In this document: positions 1-6,328 of the stretch, piece after piece
Position numbering within the stretch: the first letter of the stretch is position 1
Layout: each line of letters starts with the position of its first letter
Source of the DNA: UBA4729 sp039931245
Lineage (GTDB): Bacteria > Patescibacteriota > Saccharimonadia > Saccharimonadales > UBA4665
Length of the DNA stretch: 64,000 nt
Reading direction: 5' to 3'
NCBI GenBank assembly: GCA_039931245.1
Contig: JBDTSH010000014.1
Location: 1 to 64,000 of the forward strand
Made by a program: the position numbers and the translations under genes
Notes under the pieces: generated by a model
Told to the model about the DNA's origin: nothing
What the model saw: only the letters and a program-made list of their open reading frames with translations
The model's database searches: none

Positions 1-1098
1 CTGCTGATTGCCCCGCTGGCTATTGGGGGCGGTGGGCTTATTCACTGGGGTGCGGCAGGGTATGCGGGGGGCTATGTGCTCGTGATGGTAGCTTGCATCG
101 CCGCGCGGGCCATTGCCCGCGGCAAACTGCTGCTGTCGGTGAAGGTGCCGATTGCGAGCTATTACACCGCCGCGAGCCAAGCGTATGTCAGCGGGTACGT
201 CGTTGCCGGGTTGCTATCGATCGGGCTTTCACTGACTGATGCCCATTCCCAGCTCGTCACGTCGTTGGTACTTGGGACGATTGCCGGGGCGGTTATACTC
301 GTCGCGAAAATTGAGCGCAACAATCAGTTACTGGCGGTCCTGCCGGTCATCCTCCAGGGTCTGCTGTTTAGCGCTCTCAGGCCGAATATCGATCAGAGTA
401 CGATGATTGGCGTGACCGCGATCGTGTCGACGCTGGCCGCCGTAGCCGCCTACTTCATCACTCAGCTCCTCTCACCGACTCATGACGAAGCGACGCAGCA
501 AACCCTGATGGTCAGCCTCATGACAGCCTACATTGGTCCGGCCCTCGTCGTTAATCAAGTCCACCCCAGTATGCTATTGCCGGTCAGTCTGTTCGTCGCC
601 GGACTACTCACCTATCGCCACTATTCGGCGGCTCAGCAAGCCTACAAAGAGCTCAGTCTGGGCGTCTGTATCGCCGCTGGGTTATGGCTACTCTATCTCG
701 CCGGTTACACGAACCGGCACATTCATACTCACTTGATCGCGCTGTGCTTGGCGGGTTTTGCCTACTGGCGGAGCGTATTGGGTGATAGCAAGTCGAGCCA
801 GGGTTATGTGCAGGCGCTCTTTTTGGTCGTTACGGTACCGCTCGCCCTGCAGAGTATGGCGGCGGAAAGCGGCGGCACCTACGGACTGCTGTTGATAGCT
901 GAACAAGTTGGCTTTATGGTTGTCGGCGTGAGTTTCGGACAACGTTTTTTGCTGCGCTGGGGACTGTGGACGGCACTGGCGGCCATTTTATTCCAACTGA
1001 AAGGGCTCGGCTGGGCTTTCCTGAGCTTGCTGGCGGTCATCATTATCGGCGTCGCCATCTATCGCTTACAGAAGCATCCGCCCGACAATCAAAAATAG
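1..1098 (+). CDS. Polytopic membrane protein, 5' end outside the window
   Basis: The frame is open from base 1, so the gene starts upstream; the visible 365 residues are a C-terminal part. They are almost entirely hydrophobic, with roughly ten predicted membrane segments separated by very short loops and a short basic tail (near RLQKHPPDNQK). There is no soluble domain, no catalytic motif and no transporter signature that I can name. The shape resembles the large unnamed integral membrane proteins often annotated only as DUFs. It ends 25 bp before rmuC, on the same strand, but rmuC has its own -10 element, so co-transcription is not required. Function unknown. Confidence 0.75.
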   Translation: MLIAPLAIGGGGLIHWGAAGYAGGYVLVMVACIAARAIARGKLLLSVKVPIASYYTAASQAYVSGYVVAGLLSIGLSLTDAHSQLVTSLVLGTIAGAVILVAKIERNNQLLAVLPVILQGLLFSALRPNIDQSTMIGVTAIVSTLAAVAAYFITQLLSPTHDEATQQTLMVSLMTAYIGPALVVNQVHPSMLLPVSLFVAGLLTYRHYSAAQQAYKELSLGVCIAAGLWLLYLAGYTNRHIHTHLIALCLAGFAYWRSVLGDSKSSQGYVQALFLVVTVPLALQSMAAESGGTYGLLLIAEQVGFMVVGVSFGQRFLLRWGLWTALAAILFQLKGLGWAFLSLLAVIIIGVAIYRLQKHPPDNQK

Positions 1099-1111
1099 CC
1101 CTCCAAAGTGC

Positions 1112-1117
1112 TAAACT
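1112..1117 (+). promoter_or_regulatory. -10 element (TAAACT) of rmuC, leaderless geometry
   Basis: TAAACT ends 7 nt before the rmuC ATG, which would put the transcription start on the start codon. There is no Shine-Dalgarno sequence in the 6 nt between them. It is one of a dozen sites in the window with the same spacing. Confidence 0.5.
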
Positions 1118-1123
1118 AACAAC

Positions 1124-2212
1124 ATGATTATCGCCGTTATTGTTCTGGGAGTCCTGGTGCTCGTCCTTATGGCCGTCATAGTCCGTCGCCCGGCCGCGCC
1201 GGCTGATAGTAATTCGGCGCTATTGCTCAAGCAGGACCTCGCCCAGCTGAGTGGCGATATTACTAAACTTAAAGACGGCATTCAAACCCAGCTGACCGAC
1301 CGCCTCGACAAAAGCCAGGCCATGATGATGGGCAGCCTGCAGCGCCAGTTCAGCGAGAGCACGAAGCTCATCAGCGAAGTCACCCGCAACTTAACCGAAC
1401 TGAAAGAATCCAACAAGCAGGTCATGGGTATCACCGACGAGTTGCGCACCCTGCAGAACGTCCTGCAAAACCCCAAACAACGCGGCGTGCTCGGGGAATA
1501 CCATCTGCGTTCAGTACTCGAAAACGTTCTGCCGCCCGAACGCTTTAAGCTTCAGTATAAAATCGGAAAAGACGACGATGGCAAAGACCTCATTTGCGAC
1601 GCCGTGGTATTGCTCGATAAGGGCATCATGCTGCCGGTCGACTCGAAATTCAGCCTCGAGAACTACAACCGATTGATAGTGGAAAAGGATAAAACTCGGC
1701 GCGAAGCTCTCGTTCGCTTGTTTAAGTCCGACCTTAAAAACCGGATTGATGAAACGGCAAAATACATCCGGCCGAAGGACGGTACGATGGATTTCGCTTT
1801 CATGTTTATCCCTAGCGAAGCCATTTATTACGACTTGCTGATAAATAAAATCGGGGCCGCCGACACCAGCGCCCGCGATATGATCGAGTATGCCTTTCGC
1901 GATAAGAACGTCATTATCGTCAGCCCGACTAGTTTCATGGCGTATCTGCAGACCGTCTTGCAGGGATTGCGGAGCTTGCAGATCGAAGAAACCGCCAAAG
2001 AAATTCAGCAGCGCGTCGGTGAACTTGGCCGCCACATCAGTACCTACGAGAGCTTTATGCAGAAACTCGGCAACAGCCTGGGAGCCACCGTCGGCCATTA
2101 CAATAGCGCCCACAAAGAACTCAAAAAGGTCGATAAAGACGTCCTGAAAATCGCCGGCACGTCGCCCGCCGTCCAGCCGTTGCTCATCAGCCGCCCCTCC
2201 GACGACGACTAA
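1124..2212 (+). CDS. rmuC: DNA recombination protein RmuC family
   Basis: RmuC-family proteins carry a PD-(D/E)XK-like nuclease domain and limit rearrangements at inverted repeats in E. coli; the biochemical reaction is poorly known. The 362-residue product has an N-terminal membrane anchor (about residues 1-20), a long helical coiled-coil region (about 28-115), then the conserved RmuC core starting near GVLGEYHLRSVLENVLP, with LPVDSKFSLENY, DFAFMFIPSEAIYYDLL and the NVIIVSPTSFMAYLQT segment. Length is in the usual range for short family members. It stands alone between a membrane protein gene and a hypothetical gene, each with its own promoter-like element. Assignment to the family is secure; the cellular role here is inferred. 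Confidence 0.93.
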   Translation: MIIAVIVLGVLVLVLMAVIVRRPAAPADSNSALLLKQDLAQLSGDITKLKDGIQTQLTDRLDKSQAMMMGSLQRQFSESTKLISEVTRNLTELKESNKQVMGITDELRTLQNVLQNPKQRGVLGEYHLRSVLENVLPPERFKLQYKIGKDDDGKDLICDAVVLLDKGIMLPVDSKFSLENYNRLIVEKDKTRREALVRLFKSDLKNRIDETAKYIRPKDGTMDFAFMFIPSEAIYYDLLINKIGAADTSARDMIEYAFRDKNVIIVSPTSFMAYLQTVLQGLRSLQIEETAKEIQQRVGELGRHISTYESFMQKLGNSLGATVGHYNSAHKELKKVDKDVLKIAGTSPAVQPLLISRPSDDD

Positions 2213-2262
2213 ATGTATCCCCCGACTGTCGGATGTTTCCCCCCATTCCTGCGGCCTAGTCG

Positions 2263-2291
2263 TTGACGAAATTACCGCATTAGGTTATATT
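2263..2291 (+). promoter_or_regulatory. Sigma-70-type promoter with leaderless spacing
   Basis: TTGACG at 2263-2268 and TATATT at 2286-2291 are separated by 17 bp, the optimal housekeeping spacing. The -10 ends 7 nt before the ATG at 2298, so the predicted start of transcription is the A of the start codon. This is the clearest full promoter among the leaderless candidates. Confidence 0.65.
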
Positions 2292-2297
2292 TGCCCC

Positions 2298-2699
2298 ATG
2301 AATCTAACCCCTGCCGAGCAAAGCACTGAACGAAAAATTAAATTATCAGAAGAGGAAGCCTTGGTGGCCTTAGCCTACCTGGGAGAGAGTGCTACTTTTA
2401 AACTACTGGCGAGCCAAGCCACCGAAAAGACTATGCAGCGGCGACTCTTGCGAGTCGGCCTAGCAAATTATTATATCGGCTATTTCCGCAGTGACCTAGA
2501 CGAGGTGATGATCCAAAAAGCACCGGAGCTTTTCGAACTCGATGTGCCGTTTGACCAGCGGGTACCTCTCTTGGGCGCCTTCATACTAGCCGCCGACGGT
2601 CGGGCGGCAACTAGACCGGGTATACTCGACGGCTTTGAGCCCGTTGAAGTAGTCACGGTAGCAGCCTCGGCCCGTGATGAGCTCCTAGAATTACGCTAA
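2298..2699 (+). CDS. Hypothetical protein, 133 aa
   Basis: I do not recognise this protein. It is soluble and acidic, with a helical N-terminal two thirds (EEEALVALAYLGESATFKLL, QRRLLRVGLANYYIGYF) and a short C-terminal helix. There is no signal peptide, membrane segment or cysteine. The gene is preceded by a complete TTGACG-17-TATATT promoter whose -10 lies 7 nt from the ATG, and this supports the chosen start and suggests a real, separately transcribed gene. It faces the convergent glycosidase gene with a 41 bp gap. Function unknown; a small helical binding domain is as much as the sequence suggests. Confidence 0.72.
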   Translation: MNLTPAEQSTERKIKLSEEEALVALAYLGESATFKLLASQATEKTMQRRLLRVGLANYYIGYFRSDLDEVMIQKAPELFELDVPFDQRVPLLGAFILAADGRAATRPGILDGFEPVEVVTVAASARDELLELR

Positions 2700-2740
2700 G
2701 CGGAGCCTCGGTTAATTACCAAGACTGTCGCTGACGGTGG

Positions 2741-4078
2741 TTAGGGCGTTGACGTGCGGGTGTAGTGGAGCATGTCGATGGCCAGGGCGGCCGTCCACGA
2801 GAAGTTAGCAGCGCCAGCGGCTGTGCCGTCGCGCGGATCAAAATATTCATAGCAGCCACTTTTGCTGACCATTTCAAGGGTACTTTCGCGCAGGGCAGCG
2901 GCGTGGTCATGATAGCCGTAGCGTTCCAGGCCGTCGATGATCAGCCAATTGATATTCACCCAAGTCGGGCCTTGCCAATACAGCTTTGGCTGAAACCAGA
3001 ATGAATTCATCGGGACGCTCGGTACTGGATAGGCCGGGCCAAAAGAGTGCTCATTTTCGAGCAACTTGACGAGCTTGGCGGCGCGTTCTTGGGTGATGTT
3101 GCCGGCGTACAGGGGCAACAACGTCGCGACCGTGGGAATCTTGAGCAAGCGGTGGGTCACGAAGTCACGCGAGTAATATTGGCCGGAGTATTCATCCCAC
3201 AATTGTTCGAGGGCTTTCTCGGTACGGGTCATTCGCTTGAGTAAGTCAGCCGGTAGGTCTTCGCGGAGGCTGGCGGCAATGTTCTGTAAGTGCTGGTTGG
3301 CCCGGATAAAGATGCTGTTGTAGGACAGGTCTTCAATGGCGAACATCGAGTGGTCGAGGATTTTATTGATATTGTAGGCCTTGCGGCGCAAGCGGCGCTG
3401 GATATCGAACAGCGTTAACGCTTCAATCGTCGAAAATCGCTGATCGATTGGCACTGAGTGGGTGTCGCGCCGGAATAAGTTGATTACGACGTCGAGCCGG
3501 AGCCATTCCACGGCTCGAATCCAAGTCGGCAATATGTGCTCGTGCATTTCGTCCATCCAGGGCGGCGTATTGTCGAGTCCGGTTTCCCAGGGGTGAATTT
3601 GCAGCACCAAACCTTCCTTATGCGGATCGCGTTCGTGGTAGAGCCACTCATGATAGGCCAGCAGCGCGGGGTAGACAGTTTTATACCACGTTCGACGCTC
3701 CGGCCACGCCAGCTTCTCGCCGATCTTAACGACGGCCTCGGCCAGCATCGGCGGTTGGGTGATCCCGGTGGTGGTGATGCCGTCGGGGGCAAAAGGGTTG
3801 AGCCAGCTGCGCCACATATTGCGATCGGTGCGGTACTGGGGGTCGCCCCGAAAGATAATGTTGGGCAGCATGCCATTGTGCCACTGGCCGCGTAGCAAAC
3901 TGAGGATTTCTGATTGGGCACGGTCGACGTCGAGCTGGCGCAAGCCAATCGCCACGAAGCAACTATCCCACAGCCACTGGTGGGGGTAGAGGCCGTGCGC
4001 CGGTTGGGTGTAGCTGCCACGGTCGTTCATGGCGAGCACATTGCGGGCTTCAGTCAATAGATCGGGCACGTCCTGCAT
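2741..4078 (-). CDS. GH63-like glycosidase (glucosylglycerate/mannosylglycerate hydrolase type)
   Basis: An (alpha/alpha)6-barrel glycoside hydrolase related to trehalase and GH63; the closest architecture I recall is the small glucosylglycerate hydrolase of mycobacteria and its mannosylglycerate-hydrolase relatives. Visible motifs, numbered from the ATG at 4078 (445 aa), are YPHQWLWDSCF near 33-43, GMLPNIIF, the WETGLDNTPPW loop with the candidate general acid Asp169, and YEYFDPRDG with candidate general base Glu411, followed by FSWTAAL. An in-frame TTG at 4099 would add seven residues, but a TATACT lies between the two, so I prefer the ATG. There is no signal peptide, so it acts in the cytoplasm. 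The substrate is inferred: glycosyl-glycerate or a short glucoside. Confidence 0.82.
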   Translation of the reverse strand: MQDVPDLLTEARNVLAMNDRGSYTQPAHGLYPHQWLWDSCFVAIGLRQLDVDRAQSEILSLLRGQWHNGMLPNIIFRGDPQYRTDRNMWRSWLNPFAPDGITTTGITQPPMLAEAVVKIGEKLAWPERRTWYKTVYPALLAYHEWLYHERDPHKEGLVLQIHPWETGLDNTPPWMDEMHEHILPTWIRAVEWLRLDVVINLFRRDTHSVPIDQRFSTIEALTLFDIQRRLRRKAYNINKILDHSMFAIEDLSYNSIFIRANQHLQNIAASLREDLPADLLKRMTRTEKALEQLWDEYSGQYYSRDFVTHRLLKIPTVATLLPLYAGNITQERAAKLVKLLENEHSFGPAYPVPSVPMNSFWFQPKLYWQGPTWVNINWLIIDGLERYGYHDHAAALRESTLEMVSKSGCYEYFDPRDGTAAGAANFSWTAALAIDMLHYTRTSTP

Positions 4079-4126
4079 ATGCTTAAAAGTATAACGCAAA
4101 GACTAGTAATCGATTAATGTCACCGG

Positions 4127-4624
4127 CTAGCGATAGTTCGTAAAGCTGAGCGGGAAATCGAGGTCCTGGGTGCGGAGGAGTTGCATGACGCCTTGCAAAT
4201 CGTCTTTGCTGTTGCTCATGACGCGGACGGAGTCACCTTGAATCTGCGGCTTCACTTTGGGGTATTGTGCGCGGATCAGGGCAGTTAACTGCTTAGCTTT
4301 GTCTTGGTCGAGGCCTTGTTTGAGGGGAACTTCCTTAATCGAGCGGAGATTGCTATCGACCACGTCCTTGCTGGTGTCGAGGAATTTTTGGCTTTGCTCG
4401 CGGGCCGCCAGCTTCTTACGGACGATGTCGAGGATGGCGTCTATTTGCCACTCGCCGCTGCCGGTAATCTTAAAGCCGCTTTTTTCGGGATTGAGCCAAT
4501 CGAGCTCAGCCGGGGTGCCTTTAAAATCATAACGGCTGGTAATTTCACGCTGGGCTTGATCGAAGACGTTGTTCATCTCGGCCTTATCGTATTCGCTGAC
4601 GACGTCAAAAGAAAAGTTTGCCAT
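4127..4624 (-). CDS. yajQ: YajQ family nucleotide-binding protein
   Basis: YajQ proteins are small cytoplasmic two-domain proteins with a ferredoxin-like fold; some bind cyclic di-GMP or other nucleotides and RNA. The 165-residue product matches the usual length of about 163, starts MANFSFDVVSEYDKAEMNNV as family members do, and contains ITSRYDFKGT and the C-terminal VRVMSNSKDDLQGVM and LDFPLSFTNYR blocks. A TATACT ends 7 nt upstream of the ATG, so the message may be leaderless. It lies head-to-tail between a hypothetical gene and the glycosidase on the same strand. Family membership is secure; no cyclic-di-GMP enzyme is visible in this window, so the ligand is open. Confidence 0.93.
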   Translation of the reverse strand: MANFSFDVVSEYDKAEMNNVFDQAQREITSRYDFKGTPAELDWLNPEKSGFKITGSGEWQIDAILDIVRKKLAAREQSQKFLDTSKDVVDSNLRSIKEVPLKQGLDQDKAKQLTALIRAQYPKVKPQIQGDSVRVMSNSKDDLQGVMQLLRTQDLDFPLSFTNYR

Positions 4625-4630
4625 ACCCCT

Positions 4631-4636
4631 AGTATA
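4631..4636 (-). promoter_or_regulatory. -10 element (TATACT) of yajQ, leaderless geometry
   Basis: On the minus strand TATACT ends 7 nt before the yajQ ATG at 4624. The intervening bases AGGGGT carry a weak purine run but are too close to the start to act as a normal Shine-Dalgarno if transcription begins at the A. Confidence 0.55.
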
Positions 4637-4646
4637 GCGGATATTG

Positions 4647-5060
4647 CTAGGCGGCGCTCATCTCGAACAAAACTAACTGGACGGTGGGACCGAGGAGCTG
4701 GATATGAAAGTTCTCCCGACTGGGATCGAGAATTAAATCACCATTGGGAGCATCGCGGGCTTCGTCATCTTCGCCGATTAAGCGAACCTGAGAAAGATGG
4801 TAAACCGGCAGGCGTTGGCTATCGTCCGCCGCTGTCTCGTTGTTTTGCACCTCTATCTCCTCGGGGGTCAATTTGACGAGGCCACTGAGGTATTGGATAA
4901 CGGGGGTCGACACGACCCGCAGCGAATAGCCAGAGGCATCGAGAACGTCGCGCCTTAATTGACGCCTGACCAAGGCCCAATCACCGGCAGTCAGCGATTC
5001 AGGGACGGCGCCGGGAAGCCCTAGGGTTGGCAAATGCTCAATGGTCGATGTGGCTAGCAT
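4647..5060 (-). CDS. Hypothetical protein, 137 aa
   Basis: Unrecognised soluble protein, acidic, with a mixed alpha/beta look. The segment PEEIEVQNNETAADD is a likely flexible loop, and the last 30 residues (NFHIQLLGPTVQLVLFEMSAA) look like two beta strands. A Shine-Dalgarno GAGGA sits 8 nt upstream of the ATG at 5060, which fixes the start. The gene is divergent from pheS across a 111 bp region and runs into yajQ, which has its own promoter-like element. Nothing in it suggests an enzyme. Confidence 0.68.
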   Translation of the reverse strand: MLATSTIEHLPTLGLPGAVPESLTAGDWALVRRQLRRDVLDASGYSLRVVSTPVIQYLSGLVKLTPEEIEVQNNETAADDSQRLPVYHLSQVRLIGEDDEARDAPNGDLILDPSRENFHIQLLGPTVQLVLFEMSAA

Positions 5061-5092
5061 AGAGTTTCCTCATATTGGTTATGTTAAGCCTA

Positions 5093-5102
5093 AGTGTACA
5101 CT
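5093..5102. promoter_or_regulatory. Perfect palindrome AGTGTACACT, symmetric divergent -10
   Basis: The 10 bp palindrome reads TACACT on both strands. On the minus strand it would start a transcript about 25 nt ahead of the gene at 5060, which has a matching Shine-Dalgarno. On the plus strand it lies 50 bp ahead of another -10 (TATACT at 5154) for pheS. It may be a bidirectional promoter element or a small operator; the sequence alone does not decide. Confidence 0.4.
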
Positions 5103-5150
5103 GTCCGATTGGTTCGTGAAATTGTTTTATATGCATCAGAATAACTCTGC

Positions 5151-5159
5151 TGGTATACT
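5151..5159 (+). promoter_or_regulatory. Extended -10 promoter of pheS
   Basis: TGGTATACT is an extended -10 (TG, one base, TATACT). It ends 13 nt before the pheS ATG at 5172, giving a leader of only about 6 nt. I see no good -35 or Shine-Dalgarno. Confidence 0.5.
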
Positions 5160-5171
5160 GATGGCTAAGAC

Positions 5172-6242
5172 ATGGATTATCAAAATCAGAAAATTCGAGA
5201 CGCCGCCGCCCAGCTCAAAGCTCAGCTATCCGAGAGGGGCGATATTTCCGCCAAGCGGGCTATTTTAAACGGACCGGAATTTAAAAGTTTATACGACGAA
5301 TTAAAACTTCTCGGCCCGGCGGAGCGCCCCGCTTTCGGCCAAGAGCTCAATGCCCTCCGGCGGGAGTTGCACACTGAATTTGCGCGCCTGGAATCCCAGC
5401 AAGCCCAAGTCAGTCTGCCGCCGATTGACGTGACCGCGCCATTTGGCGTGAATGTGGCCCTTGACCAGCGTCCGCCATTGCTCCCTAGCCTGACGGGTAG
5501 TACCCACCCGCTGATGTCCGAGCTAGCGATAGTGCTCGACATCTTTTATGCGATGGGTTTCACCGCTGTAGAATCCCCCGAGATTGACGATGACTTTCAT
5601 ATGTTTGGCGCCTTGAACTTTCCGGAAGGCCACCCAGCTCGCGATGATTACGATACCTTTATGACCGAGCAATCTGATCGCAATGGTAAGTCTTTCATCG
5701 CCCCCGCCCACACTAGCACCATGCAGCACCGCGTTTTGCAGGAGCACAAAGCCGACCTCGAACGGGGGGTGCCTATCGCGGCCGTTTTGCCGGGCCGTGT
5801 TTTTCGCAACGAGGACCTCGATGCCCGTCACGAGCATACTTTTTACCAGTTTGAAGGCGTCTATGTTGATCGGGGGGTAAATGCCGGCCACCTCATCGCG
5901 ACCCTTAAAACATTCCTGCAGACCTATTACCAAAAAGATCTGGACGTTAAAACGCAGCCTTTTTACTTTCCCTTCACCGAACCATCGTTTGAGTTTGCCC
6001 TCAGTTGCCCTTTTTGTGATAAAAAAGGCTGCCCTATCTGTTCGCAATCCGGCTGGATCGAACTGCTCGGCTGTGGCATGATCCACCCCAACGTCTTGCG
6101 CGAAGCCGGCATTAACCCTGAAATCTACACGGGGTTTGCGTGGGGTTGCGGCATCGAGCGTCTGGTGATGATGAAATACGGTATCGAAGATATCCGTCAC
6201 TTTGAGAGTGCCAAACTTGACTTTTTGAGGCAATTCTCATGA
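5172..6242 (+). CDS. pheS: Phenylalanine-tRNA ligase alpha subunit
   Basis: Catalytic subunit of the (alpha-beta)2 PheRS that charges tRNA-Phe. The 356 residues have an N-terminal coiled-coil arm (about 1-80) and the class II core from about 110: SFIAPAHTSTMQHRVL, motif 2 GRVFRNEDLDARHEHTFYQF (208-227) and motif 3 GFAWGCGIERLVMMKYG (321-337). Between motifs 2 and 3 lies a four-cysteine insertion, C279-x2-C282-x4-C287-x2-C290, a probable zinc or structural knuckle found in a subset of bacterial PheS and common in CPR genomes as far as I recall. The stop codon overlaps the next ATG (ATGA), beginning a tightly coupled pheS, micro-ORF, pheT unit. Confidence 0.97.
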   Translation: MDYQNQKIRDAAAQLKAQLSERGDISAKRAILNGPEFKSLYDELKLLGPAERPAFGQELNALRRELHTEFARLESQQAQVSLPPIDVTAPFGVNVALDQRPPLLPSLTGSTHPLMSELAIVLDIFYAMGFTAVESPEIDDDFHMFGALNFPEGHPARDDYDTFMTEQSDRNGKSFIAPAHTSTMQHRVLQEHKADLERGVPIAAVLPGRVFRNEDLDARHEHTFYQFEGVYVDRGVNAGHLIATLKTFLQTYYQKDLDVKTQPFYFPFTEPSFEFALSCPFCDKKGCPICSQSGWIELLGCGMIHPNVLREAGINPEIYTGFAWGCGIERLVMMKYGIEDIRHFESAKLDFLRQFS

Positions 6243-6328
6243 GCCAACCGAATAAAAATATAATCGATCTCCCAAGTGCCGCTGTCGATGTGCCTAAGAA
6301 GAGTGACATATCTAAGGGAATCAAATAA
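6239..6328 (+). CDS. 29-codon micro-ORF coupled between pheS and pheT
   Basis: The ATG overlaps the pheS stop (ATGA) and the TAA is immediately followed by the pheT ATG, so this frame fills the 86 nt pheS-pheT spacer exactly. The peptide starts MSQPNK and ends KSDISKGIK; it is polar and lysine-rich, with no membrane segment. Its last codons (AAG GGA) provide a purine-rich stretch that may serve as the pheT ribosome binding site. It may therefore be a translational coupling device rather than a functional peptide. A second micro-ORF at 24301 begins with nearly the same six residues. Expression is unproven. Confidence 0.45.
   Translation: MSQPNKNIIDLPSAAVDVPKKSDISKGIK

Noticed and set aside
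5161..5268. ATG at 5161 opening a 35-codon frame that overlaps the pheS start
   Set aside because: It is only 2 nt from the TATACT -10, so it would not be on the transcript, and it runs out of frame through pheS.
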